Assembly: GCF_000445995.2 (NCBI RefSeq)
Contig: NC_022080.4
Span: 2,816,001-2,880,000, forward strand
DNA length: 64,000 nt
Direction of reading: 5' to 3'
Origin: Geobacillus genomosp. 3
GTDB lineage: Bacteria; Bacillota; Bacilli; Bacillales; Anoxybacillaceae
Each line of letters starts with the position of its first letter. Position 1 is the stretch's first letter. Both the position numbers and the translations under genes were made by a program. Shown piece by piece: positions 1-8,700 of the stretch. Below the pieces are notes generated by a model that did no database searches, had not been told where the DNA came from, and saw only the letters and a program-made list of their open reading frames with translations.

Positions 1-2
1 TT

Positions 3-125
3 GAGGAAAATGAGCATCTGCTGAAATTAAAAGCCGTCATTGACCAAAAGCGCTCGACCGCCGACATTTATTACGCCATTCGCTCCATTGACGCCGTCGT
101 CCATGTCGATATTGAAAGCGGCTGA
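3..125 (+). CDS. 3' end of an unrecognised gene (partial)
   Basis: An open frame enters from the left edge and stops at the TGA at 123-125, giving the last 40 residues of a protein. The visible part is a charged, helix-like stretch followed by an Ile/Val-rich, strand-like tail ending in HVDIESG. I do not recognise the family. It is followed within 15 bases by the promoter of the tRNA gene, so the two are probably transcribed separately. That it is coding rests only on the open frame and its ordinary codon use. Confidence 0.45.
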   Translation, partial: EENEHLLKLKAVIDQKRSTADIYYAIRSIDAVVHVDIESG

Positions 126-135
126 TGAAAAAAGA

Positions 136-164
136 TTGCAAACAGCCGCCAAACTATATATAAT
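136..164 (+). promoter_or_regulatory. Sigma-A promoter of tRNA-Ala
   Basis: A -35 box TTGCAA (136-141) and a perfect -10 box TATAAT (159-164) are separated by exactly 17 bases. The expected start of transcription is about 20 bases before the tRNA, as usual for a single tRNA gene. Confidence 0.8.
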
Positions 165-193
165 GGAACATGGACAGATGATCCATATCGTTC

Positions 194-266
194 GGGGCAT
201 TAGCTCAGTTGGGAGAGCGTCGTGCTGGCAGCGCGAAGGTCACCGGTTCGAGCCCGGTATGCTCCA
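194..266 (+). tRNA. tRNA-Ala (anticodon GGC)
   Basis: The 73 bases fold as a full cloverleaf: a 7-bp acceptor stem (194-200 with 259-265), a D arm with GCTC/GAGC, an anticodon loop CTGGCAG with anticodon GGC, and a T arm with TTCGAGC. The third acceptor pair is G-T, the G3:U70 wobble pair that is the classical identity element for alanyl-tRNA synthetase. The discriminator base is A266. The 3' CCA is not encoded (TCC follows) and must be added after transcription. A consensus promoter precedes it and an intrinsic terminator follows. Confidence 0.97.
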
Positions 267-272
267 TCCGTC

Positions 273-302
273 AAACCCTTGCGCAGCAAGGGTTTTTTGT
301 TT
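273..302 (+). terminator. Intrinsic terminator of the tRNA gene
   Basis: A 10-bp perfect stem (273-282 with 286-295) and a 3-base loop run into a T-rich tail at 293-300. It starts seven bases after the tRNA. Confidence 0.85.
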
Positions 303-439
303 TTCTGATCTCAGGAAACGGCCATGAACCGTCACCCCGCGGCATTGTCCCGCCGCCTGCGCCTGGAGGCGGAAGGCGCGGGCTGTCTTTGACAGGAAAT
401 GGGGCGGGCCATCCCTATGCCCCCGCGATGTGCGATTCG

Positions 440-558
440 AGCCGAACTCCCCTCCGGCTTTCACTCCGTTTCGAACAACCAAACCGCTCAACAAGCGCAA
501 CAGACAGCCGAACTTCCCTTCCGCTTCCACTTCGTTTTGAACGAGAGACTTCTTTCGG
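440..558. repeat. Two 37-bp direct repeats and an IS605-end-like motif
   Basis: Bases 440-476 and 506-542 are direct copies (31 of 37 identical) with a 66-bp period. The motif GAGACTTCTTTCGG at 545-558 follows at once and recurs exactly at 21023-21036, in the structured IS200/IS605-like relic. Both motif copies follow a CCCTT-rich, hairpin-prone segment. The whole interval 303-770 otherwise shows no convincing gene: its open frames are short, overlap on both strands and lack SD sequences. It is best read as decayed mobile-element DNA. Confidence 0.5.
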
Positions 559-770
559 CGCTATGGCACTACCAAGGCTTGGGCCGTTTAGAGGGCGTCA
601 AATTCTTGACATTCCGCCTTTCCCCGCGGCGGGATCAGCACGCCCAGGCAATGGGTTTCACGTTCTAGGCGGGCAAGCCTGATGCGCGTTCGGGAAACGG
701 CTCCCCCTCGAATAGGAAGGCATGCGCAAACGGTGCTCCGATTCCCCCGCCCCCCCCCTGGCCATCGATC

Positions 771-1850
771 TCACCCGTTCGGGCCGGTTTTGTATGTTTT
801 CAACCGCTCCTCGAGCTCGCGGCGCGCCTGTTCGACGTCAAAGTCGTCGTCTTCCGGCGTGCTGTAATCCATGTTCAGCCAGTCAGGCACAATCTCGGTG
901 CGGATCGGTTTTCGCACCGGCCGGCCGCCGTCGGATGGGGAAGGGGCGGATCGTTGTTTCAGCCGCTGTTCCCGAAACACAAGCCGCGCGGCGCGCACTT
1001 CGCCGACGGTGCGGTACCCTTTGTCGGCCCAGTCGCGCAAGACCGTTTCGACGTACGCCCATCGTTTTGCATCGTTTTCCACCGCGAGTTTCAGCGCCTC
1101 TAAAACCAATTCCTCCGACGTATCGCCCACCCACATATTGATTTTTTCCCGCAAATACCCGCCGATGGCTCCAAACCCGTTTTGCTCACAGAAACGGACA
1201 ATCTCTTTGTACGTGCGCACGCGCGCGTCTTCTTCCTCTTCTCGTTTTCTCTCTGATGTCCTCTCTGTTGTTGTCTCTGGTATTGGTCTTGTCAAATTGA
1301 GCGCTTCGACCGTCTCATCTGACCAGCTGGACGGCTCATGTTGCGCGGACGAACGGTCCATTTGGCCCGTCGTCTGTTCAAGTTGGGCGCTCGAGGCGCC
1401 ATTTTGGGCGCGACGCCCGCCGCCTTGACGGCTCAAAACATCCTCACGAACGGCCGCCGCGCTGTGCGACACCGTTGCAGCGGCGCCGTCAAGCGTCTGT
1501 TCACATTTTTCGCCCGCCAAATGTTTCGTGACTTCGGCGAGTTGGCTGTAGTCGATCCGGTACCATTTCGTTTTGTCGATTTTGGAACGATTGAAGTTGG
1601 CCGAAACGATGACGCCCATTTTTTCCAGTTTGGTGATCATTCGGCGGATGGTGCTTTCCGACCAGAACGGAAACTGTTGATGCCAGTCGCTGTATGTGTT
1701 GTACACCCAGCGATGGCCGTCGTGAATGTGCTCGCTTTTTTCAAGCCAATAGTGCAGCTGCTGCACGATGATGCTTTCGTTCAGCCCGATCGCCACAGCG
1801 AGTTGCGGCAACACGATTAACGGTTGGTCATCCAAAAGCAATTTCCCCAT
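771..1850 (-). CDS. DnaD-domain replication-type protein
   Basis: This 359-residue protein resembles phage and plasmid replisome organisers and Bacillus DnaD-like proteins. Residues 1-110 form a winged-helix region (a Q-L-H-Y-W-L helix, then W-S-E-S-T-I-R-R recognition-helix-like sequence). Residues 110-200 are a polar linker rich in S, E and R. Residues about 205-285 match a DnaD C-terminal domain with the Y-x-x-x-x-L-x-x-W motif (YVETVLRDW). The ATG at 1850 is chosen because AAGGAG lies 8 bases upstream; an in-frame TTG at 1874 would put that SD inside the gene. No integrase, capsid or other phage gene is nearby, so it is an orphan, possibly a remnant of an integrated element. It probably binds DNA and helps load the replicative helicase; that role is inferred from the family. 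Confidence 0.75.
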   Translation of the reverse strand: MGKLLLDDQPLIVLPQLAVAIGLNESIIVQQLHYWLEKSEHIHDGHRWVYNTYSDWHQQFPFWSESTIRRMITKLEKMGVIVSANFNRSKIDKTKWYRIDYSQLAEVTKHLAGEKCEQTLDGAAATVSHSAAAVREDVLSRQGGGRRAQNGASSAQLEQTTGQMDRSSAQHEPSSWSDETVEALNLTRPIPETTTERTSERKREEEEDARVRTYKEIVRFCEQNGFGAIGGYLREKINMWVGDTSEELVLEALKLAVENDAKRWAYVETVLRDWADKGYRTVGEVRAARLVFREQRLKQRSAPSPSDGGRPVRKPIRTEIVPDWLNMDYSTPEDDDFDVEQARRELEERLKTYKTGPNG

Positions 1851-2098
1851 TCGCTCCCTCTCCTTCCCTTTCAACGTGAAAGTTCTTTATAAACGTTCCA
1901 TTTTTTTGATAAACTTTCTTTGACGCCGCAGCAAATGATGCAAGAGCGTGAAAATCGCGATTTTTGCCTAATCGGAAGAAGAAAAGGAAGGAAAAAAGGG
2001 TGAAAATCGCCGATTGCAAGCGGAAAGGTCCGTTCGGCATTTAGGCTTTGAAACGAGCCGGCGCGGCTTGACGGCACATGTTGGCGAGGGGGATCGTG

Positions 2099-3055
2099 AT
2101 GAGGCGAATGATGATCATGATCGTTTGTTGTTTGGTGATGGTAGTTCCGATCTATGCGGCCGCCCATCCTGGCGAGCTGGATGAATTGGGCGGACATTTC
2201 CGCAACAGCGACTGCACGTACTTGCTGCATGAACCGACTGCGCTCGCGAAACAGGCGAAAACGAAAGAAGAACTTGTCGAACTGATTCAGAAATACAACG
2301 GCAATGAACGATGCAAGCGGAACCTCACCCCTGACCGCATTGACCTCGACGGCCATGCGCTCGGCGGGAACGAGGACGAAGCGACGATTCGGCTCGGGCG
2401 CACGTATCAAGCTGAACTTGTCGAGTGCATTGATGGCGACACGGCGAAATTTCGCCTCAACGGCCGCGTGTATACGACGCGCTTTTTGTTCATCGATACG
2501 CCGGAAAGCACGATCGACGTCGAGCCGTATGGAAAAGAGGCGAGCCAGTTCACCTGCTCCCGCCTGCAAAAAGGCGGCATTGCGCTTGAGACGGACGGGA
2601 AGACGTTGTTTGACAAGTACCAGCGGCTGCTCGCCTGGGTGTGGGTGGACGGCCGCCTGCTGCAAGAGGAGATCGCCAAAGCGGGATTGGTGGAAGACTT
2701 TTATGACTATGGCGATTACAAATACGAAGACCGCGTCCGCGCCGCGCTGGACGAGGCGAAACGGACGGGGGCGGGCATGTACGGAAAGGGCGAGGCGGAT
2801 GAAAAGCCAACGCCGAACGGGGCGGGCCAGCCGCCTGATGACAGGCGGCCTGAAGGCAACAAGCCGGCAAACGAGGCGCCCGCTGACAGCCCGTCCGCCG
2901 ATCGTCCGTCTGCTGACAGCCAGCGCGCCGATCAACCGTCCGCTTCCGATCAAGAGGCGGCGCCGAAAGACCGCGCGGGCCATCCCGTTGTTTATACGTT
3001 GTTTGGTTTGTTGGCGGCGGCCGCGCTCTATTGGCTCGTCCGCCGGAGGACATGA
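2099..3055 (+). CDS. Secreted, membrane-tethered thermonuclease-like protein
   Basis: This 318-residue protein has an N-terminal hydrophobic signal (residues 1-22), a short Cys-containing domain (about 24-85, with HPGELDELGG and CTYLLH), a staphylococcal-nuclease (SNase) domain at about 107-220, a Pro/Ala/Ser/Asp-rich linker with repeated PSAD-type units (about 225-285) and one C-terminal TM helix followed by RRRT. The SNase domain keeps the Ca2+ site Asp (ECIDGDTAKF), the FLFIDTP segment after a conserved Arg, and the Arg of DKYQRLLAW. It probably cuts nucleic acid outside the cell while held in the membrane. ATG 2099 has GAGGGG upstream; GTG 2096 or ATG 2078 are alternatives. Its own terminator follows. 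Confidence 0.8.
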   Translation: MRRMMIMIVCCLVMVVPIYAAAHPGELDELGGHFRNSDCTYLLHEPTALAKQAKTKEELVELIQKYNGNERCKRNLTPDRIDLDGHALGGNEDEATIRLGRTYQAELVECIDGDTAKFRLNGRVYTTRFLFIDTPESTIDVEPYGKEASQFTCSRLQKGGIALETDGKTLFDKYQRLLAWVWVDGRLLQEEIAKAGLVEDFYDYGDYKYEDRVRAALDEAKRTGAGMYGKGEADEKPTPNGAGQPPDDRRPEGNKPANEAPADSPSADRPSADSQRADQPSASDQEAAPKDRAGHPVVYTLFGLLAAAALYWLVRRRT

Positions 3056-3120
3056 CCGGTGCGGGCGGACGATGGCGGCTCGAAACGCCCGACCGCCCGC
3101 GTCTCGGCCCCGTCAATGAA

Positions 3121-3150
3121 ACAGCCTGTCCGGTGTGGACAGGCTGTTTT
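3121..3150 (+). terminator. Intrinsic terminator after the thermonuclease-like gene
   Basis: A 10-bp stem (3121-3130 with 3138-3147, ACAGCCTGTC / GACAGGCTGT) ends in TTTT. Confidence 0.7.
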
Positions 3151-3176
3151 GGTGCAGGCTGCGGGACAACCCGCCG

Positions 3177-3428
3177 CTATTGTTTCGGAAGCAGCTCTTC
3201 AAGGGCGGCGTCATCACCGGCAATTCGCCCTTTCGCTGCCTCAAGCCGGCGAAAGCCGTATTTTTCGAGGCGCATGATTTGCCCATCGGTCAGATCGGTA
3301 TACGCGATGACCGACGGCGTGCCGGACGATTTGTAAATCAAGTTGCCGGTCACCGGGCATTGAAAGGCGTCGGCGACAAATCCTTCGCCATCTTGAATCG
3401 TAAACAGCCGAATCGGCATGACGTTCAT
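3177..3428 (-). CDS. Hypothetical protein, 83 aa
   Basis: A small protein of mixed composition, with IRLFTIQDGEGFVADAFQCPVTGNL near the start and a charged helical C-terminus (RRLEAAKGRIAGDD). I do not recognise a domain. The ATG at 3428 has AAAGAGGG upstream at good spacing, and the frame has no better start. It sits downstream of, and on the same strand as, the acetyltransferase gene, with a 57-bp gap. It is probably real because of its SD sequence and codon use. Confidence 0.55.
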   Translation of the reverse strand: MNVMPIRLFTIQDGEGFVADAFQCPVTGNLIYKSSGTPSVIAYTDLTDGQIMRLEKYGFRRLEAAKGRIAGDDAALEELLPKQ

Positions 3429-3485
3429 GTCATTCCCTCTTTCCTTGGCATTGTCATAATTATCCGTGCCCCATCCGGCGCCATT

Positions 3486-3986
3486 CTATACAAGCCGTTT
3501 GCCGACGATGACTAAATCGCGTTCGATGCCGTCAAGCTCAGCGATGCGCGGAAAATATCCCCATCGTTCAAACCCGAAGCGGGCAAAAAGCCGCAAGCTC
3601 GGCTCGTTATGGGCGAAAACAAAGCCGAGCAGCGTCTTGATCTCAAGAGCCGGCGCTTGGTCGATCGCCCGCTTGAGCAGCGTGGTGCCAAGCCCCCGGC
3701 CGCGGTGCGATTCGGCGATGTAAATGCTCACTTCCGCCGTATGGCGGTACGCCGGGCGGCCGTAAAACGACTGAAAGCTGAGCCAGGCGCAAATGGCGCC
3801 GCCGTCTTCCACGACCCAAAGTGGGCGGTGGTGCGGGTCATGGGCTGCAAACCACGCTTCACGGCTTTCAACGGTGACAGGCTCCAAGTCCGCCGTCACC
3901 ATCCGGCTTGGGATCGTTTCGTTGTAGATGCGGACGATGTGCGGCAAATCGGCCGCCGTCGCATCGCGGATCACCCATTGTTCCAT
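3486..3986 (-). CDS. GNAT N-acetyltransferase (phosphinothricin-acetyltransferase type)
   Basis: This 166-residue enzyme transfers acetyl from acetyl-CoA to a small amine. The N-terminus [20 protein letters not shown] and the central [16 protein letters not shown], followed by TTLLKRAI, give the GNAT motif A with the R-G-x-G-L-G acetyl-CoA pyrophosphate loop (about residues 95-105). The C-terminal [19 protein letters not shown] is motif B of the PAT/YwnH subgroup, which acetylates phosphinothricin or methionine sulfoximine; the true substrate cannot be read from sequence. It stands alone with its own start ATG at 3986. Confidence 0.88.
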   Translation of the reverse strand: MEQWVIRDATAADLPHIVRIYNETIPSRMVTADLEPVTVESREAWFAAHDPHHRPLWVVEDGGAICAWLSFQSFYGRPAYRHTAEVSIYIAESHRGRGLGTTLLKRAIDQAPALEIKTLLGFVFAHNEPSLRLFARFGFERWGYFPRIAELDGIERDLVIVGKRLV

Positions 3987-4050
3987 CCGAAATCCCCCTT
4001 TTCGATTCCTTTTTCGCGTCCAAAGCCGCTTTTTTCGCAGCGCATTTCAG

Positions 4051-4080
4051 TTCCAAAAGCGAAAAAACCGAGAGTATAAT
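4051..4080 (+). promoter_or_regulatory. Probable promoter of the MFS gene
   Basis: A perfect -10 TATAAT at 4075-4080 is preceded, 18 bases upstream, by TTCCAA (4051-4056), a 4 of 6 match to the -35 consensus. The start codon is 37 bases downstream. Confidence 0.5.
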
Positions 4081-4116
4081 CATAACTATGTACAAACACA
4101 AAGAAAGGAGAACGAC

Positions 4117-5295
4117 ATGAAACGCCAGCTTGTCGTCTATCTCGTCTCGCTTGCCGCCTTTCTCGGCCCGTTTACACAGACGATTTACACTCCTATTTTA
4201 CCAGAAGTGACAGCCGCGTTGGCGACTTCTTCGTTTTGGATCAACTTGACGATTTCCATTTTCACTTTTTTCTTGGCGATGATGCAAATCGTCTACGGGC
4301 CGCTCGCCGACCGGAAAGGGCGGCGGACGGTGTTGCTTGCCGGCGTCGGCATCTACGTCGCCGCCTCGCTCGGCTGCTTTTTCTCCACCTCCATTTATGC
4401 GCTTTTGTGTTTCCGCGCCTTGCAGGCCGTCGGCATCGCCGCCGGTTCGGTCGTCGCCGCTACGGTGATCGGCGATTTGTTTGCCGGGAAAGAGCGGGGC
4501 AGGGCGATGGGGACGTTTCAAATGATGGTGTCGCTCGGGCCTGTCATCGGGCCGATTGCCGGCGGATTGTTGGCGGAGCATTTTCCGTTTCACGCCGTCT
4601 TTTTGGCGCTCGTTGTCGCCGGCGGTTTGGTCGGCATCGGCAACTTTTTGTTTTTAAAGGAAACGAAGCCGGACACCGCCGCCTCCGCCCCGTTCCGCCT
4701 CTCCGACTTCGCCGCGGTGCTCCGCCATCGCGCCGGTTCGTCGATCGTTTTGCTTGGGTTTATGCAATATTACTCACTGTACAATTTTCTCGTCTTTTTG
4801 CCGGGCATCTTGACGGACCGCTACGGGTTGTCGGCGCAAGAAAAAGGGACGGTGTATTTGGCCATGTCGTCGATGATTGTCATCGGCAGCTTCCTCGGCG
4901 GCCGCCTTCAAGGGCGCTGGCCGGACCGGCACGTCATGGCGGCGGCGGCGTATTTGACGGTGGCGGCGATTTTCTTTTTCGTGATCGTCGCCGGGCGGTC
5001 GCTCGTGCTGCTAGTTTTGGCCATCGCCATGTTCGGCTTGTTTTTAGGCTTGTCGCTTCCGGTTCAGACGACCGTGTTGACGAACGTCTTTCAGGCGCGG
5101 CGCTCGACCGCCATCGGCGTCTACAATTTTTTCCGCTATATGGGCATGGCGTTCGGCCCGATGGTCGGGAGCGCGCTGTTTGCCATTGGCGGCTACCGTC
5201 TCGTCTATGCGGTCGACGATGTGCTCTTTTTCGCCTGCGCCTTGTTGTTGACAGCGCGCGCCGCCCGCATGGCCGGGCCGTCTTCTTCCGTCTGA
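4117..5295 (+). CDS. MFS drug transporter, Bcr/CflA type
   Basis: This 392-residue membrane protein has about twelve hydrophobic segments. It carries the MFS motif A in the first cytoplasmic loop (G-P-L-A-D-R-K-G-R-R, about residues 62-71) and the drug:H+ antiporter motif C-like GPVIGPIAGG in TM5 (about 142-151). The family expels small toxic compounds in exchange for protons. ATG 4117 follows AAAGGAG at 6 bases, and the promoter-like TATAAT lies just upstream. An in-frame extension upstream is discarded because it lacks an SD and would overlap the promoter. The substrate is unknown. Confidence 0.88.
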   Translation: MKRQLVVYLVSLAAFLGPFTQTIYTPILPEVTAALATSSFWINLTISIFTFFLAMMQIVYGPLADRKGRRTVLLAGVGIYVAASLGCFFSTSIYALLCFRALQAVGIAAGSVVAATVIGDLFAGKERGRAMGTFQMMVSLGPVIGPIAGGLLAEHFPFHAVFLALVVAGGLVGIGNFLFLKETKPDTAASAPFRLSDFAAVLRHRAGSSIVLLGFMQYYSLYNFLVFLPGILTDRYGLSAQEKGTVYLAMSSMIVIGSFLGGRLQGRWPDRHVMAAAAYLTVAAIFFFVIVAGRSLVLLVLAIAMFGLFLGLSLPVQTTVLTNVFQARRSTAIGVYNFFRYMGMAFGPMVGSALFAIGGYRLVYAVDDVLFFACALLLTARAARMAGPSSSV

Positions 5296-5660
5296 ACGGC
5301 GCGCCGCTTACGGGAAACCGGACGCCGCGCCGTAACAAAAGGGCGCTTCCGCTTGGGGCGCCTCCTAAAAAGCCGCATCCGGCGGCGAAAAACGCTCTCT
5401 CGTCTGAACATCGCGCCGCGGCAAAGACCGCGGCGGATCCCGCCCAGGCTTGCCTACCGCACCGCGCTTAGCCCAGCCGTTTTCCCGGCCGCCGCGCGAA
5501 GTGGACTGCTGCCGCTTCCCCCTTGCCGATGGTGGACGCGGGGGCCTCCCGGGTCATTCCGGCAAACGACCGGAATGGACCGGACCGTTCCTCTCGTTTC
5601 CAAAACGTCTCTCGCCTCCTCACGGGATTACGCCCTTCCGCTCCCGTTCGGACATCCGGT
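5296..5660. other. Non-coding gap between MFS and RND genes
   Basis: About 365 bases of G+C-rich DNA. Open frames here are extensions or shadows without SD sequences. Short hairpins such as GGGCGC / GCGCCC near 5341-5366 could end MFS transcription, but none has a clear T tract. I see no gene, promoter or repeat that I can support. Confidence 0.4.
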
Positions 5661-5699
5661 AAAAATAAAGCGCAAGCCCGGTCCGTTCCGGGCTTGCGC
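5661..5699 (-). terminator. Terminator of the RND exporter gene
   Basis: A perfect 12-bp G+C-rich stem (5670-5681 with 5688-5699) and a 6-base loop are followed on the minus strand by a T-rich tail (complement of 5661-5669). It lies 40 bases after the RND stop codon. Confidence 0.8.
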
Positions 5700-5738
5700 C
5701 GCCTGTGCGGCCGCGGTCTTTTCGCGCGCGCAACGCCG

Positions 5739-8700
5739 CTATTCGCTTTTGGCCGGTTCTTTTTTCCGCCATTTCATCAGCGTCTCGTAGACGATCGGGA
5801 CGATGATCAACGTGAGAAGCGTCGAGCTCGTCAAGCCGCCGATGACCGTCACCCCTAGCCCTTTTGAAATCAACGCCCCGCCTTCCATGCCGACCGCCAG
5901 CGGCAGCAGGGCGCCGACCGTCGCGATGGCGGTCATGAGAATCGGGCGCAGGCGCGTGCCGGCCGCTTCCAAGAGGGCGTCGCGCACCGGCAGCCCTTCG
6001 CGTTCTTTCTGGATGACGCGGTCGATCAAGACGATCGCATTCGTCACGACAATCCCGATCAACATCAACATGCCGATCATCGCCGATATGCTGATCGTTT
6101 CGCCGGCGGCAAACAGCGCCAACAGCGCGCCGATGACGGCAAACGGCAGCGAGAACAAAATCGCAAACGGCGCCAGACCGCCGCCAAACGTGACGACAAG
6201 CACGAAATAGACGATGGCGACAGCCGCAAGCATCGCCAGCCCGAGCTGGGTGAACGACTCTTGAATGTCTTCCGTCACCCCTCCCATCCGGACGTCGACA
6301 CCGGACGGAAGGCGCAGCTTGTCGAGTTCGTTTTGCACGTCCGCCGACACGTTGGCGACGTCTTTCGTTTTCACCTCCGCCGATACGCTCGCATACACGC
6401 GGCCGTCATGGCGCTGAATTTCGCTGTACGTATGCCCTTTTTTCAACTCGGCCACGTCCTCGATCGGCACTTGGATGCCAAGCGGCGACGGGATCGTTGT
6501 CTTCAGCAAATCGTGAATATCGGTGTATTGCTCTTTTTTGCCGGCCACGTAAACGTTGAGCTCTTCATCGTGTTGCTGGACTGTCGCAATCGCCTGGCGT
6601 TCGCCTTGGCCGGACAAAGCCGCGGCAATTTGGGCGGCCGTCAGCCCGAATTCGCTTAGTTTTTGTTGGTCGGCCATGATCGTATATTCGTCAAACCGGG
6701 CGGCCATGCTTGTTTTGACATTTGTCAAGGCTTCCTGGCGGCGCAAAATGTCCGCCACTTCCTCCACAACCGGTTCGATGTCTTCCATTTGATCGCCATA
6801 GACGTTGAGCTCAATGACATTCGAGGCGCCTGTGCCGGAAATATCTTGGCTTTGCCATTCCCCTTTGTCGCCGCGCCCCTCAAGCGCCTTCATCACCGTT
6901 TCCTTCTCTTCGGCAAAGCTTTTCACATCGGGATCATACTCGACATAAAACAGCGCCGCATTGTCTTGTCCCGGGTTCATCGGGTTGCCCCCGCCGACCG
7001 ACAGTTGGATGTTCGCCACCCCGTCGCGCTTTTGGAAAAACGACTCGACTTCTTTGGCGATGCGCTCCACGTCATTGGCCGTTTGCCCCGGGGCGGGACT
7101 GTAGGTGGCGACGATCATCTTTTGTTCATCGGACGGCAAGAAGCTGACCCCGACGCGCGGAACGAGGAGTAAGCTGGCCGCAAGCAGCAATACGGCCGCG
7201 CCGCTGACGATCAGTTTATGGTCAAGCGACCAACGGAGCGCCGTTTTGTACCAGGCCGCCAAAAGGCTTTTCCGTTCCGGCGCCCGGGTGCGTTTCCTTG
7301 CCGCGCCATGGCGAAACAGCCCGTGGGCGAGCGCCGGGACGACGGTGACGGCGACAAGCAGCGAGGCGAGCAAGGCGAACACGATCGTCAACGCAAACGG
7401 CAAAAACAGCTCGCCAACCATCCCTTTGACCAATCCGAGCGGGAGAAACACCGCCACCGTCACAATCGTTGACGACGCGATCGGAATAAACATTTCGTTC
7501 GTCGCCGAAATGATCAGTTTTTTCCCGGCGAGCGGCTCACCCGGCAGCGTCATGCGCCGGTAAATGTTTTCCACAACGACGATCGAATCGTCGACGACGC
7601 GGCCGATCGCCACCGTCATGGCGCCAAGCGTCATCAGATTGAGCGTAATGTCCATCTCCCGCAGCAGCAAAATCGCGATCAACAGCGACAGCGGAATGGA
7701 CACGACAGAAATGAACGTCGTGCGGATATTGCGCAAAAATACGAAGATGACAACGACCGCAAACAAGGCGCCGAACACCGCTTTGTTTACCATCGTGTCG
7801 ACCGAATCTTCAATCGGCTTTCCTTGGTCAAACACGGTGATGATGCGCAAACCGTCATAACGCGCCTCGAGCTCTTTCATTTTTTCCTTGACGGCGTTGA
7901 CGACCGCGACCGTATTGGCGTCTTGCGCCTTGACGATTTGCACGCCGATCGACGGCTCGCCGTTTGTCCGGGAAATCGATTCCGCTTTGGCGACGACGTT
8001 CACATCGGCAATGTCGCGCAGCGGAACGGACGGTGCACCCGTCTGGCCGAAAGCGCTGCCCCCCGCTCCCCCCATCGCCTGTCCGTGCCGGCCGGAAACG
8101 GCGCCTTGCATTTGGGCCGATGCTCCTTGACCTGACGTGATTCCTTGCATCTGGCCGGACGCTCCCATTCCTTCGCCGCCTGCCATCGGTGATGGCAGCG
8201 CTCCATTAGCAGAGGCAATCGGAATGCGGAGCGCTTTTAAGTCCTCGACCGTCACGATACGGCCGTCGACGACAACCGACTGTTCCTGATCCGCAAACGT
8301 GTACAGCCCGAGCGGAAGTGAAACGGCGGAAGCTTGAATGACGTTGATGACCGCCTGTTCAGTCAGCCCGTACTGCTTTAACTTCTGTTCATCAAACTGA
8401 ATATGTACTTCTTGCATTTGCTGGCCGGCGACCTCCACCGAATCGACGCCGTCAATGCCCTCCAATTCCGGAACGACATGGCGCTCGACCGTTTCCGTCA
8501 GCTCGGCCAACGATTCATTTGGATGGGTGATGCTTAAGGAGATGACCGGAAACGCGGAAAAGCTGATCCGGGAAACGTCCGGCTCCTGCGCCCCGTCGGG
8601 CAGCTCCAAATGACCGAGCGCCTCTTTCACTTCGTTTTGCGCTCTTTCCATGTCTTTATCGAACTCATATTCAATTTGCACAAACGACGCATGCTGAAAC

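Noticed and set aside
771..3055. A prophage or plasmid replication module
   Set aside because: Only the DnaD-like gene is replication related; no integrase, phage structural gene, iterons or att sites were seen.
4236..5471. A long plus-strand frame of about 400 residues over the MFS gene
   Set aside because: Arg/His-rich shadow of the G+C-rich MFS gene in another frame; the MFS protein has clear TM helices, motifs and SD.
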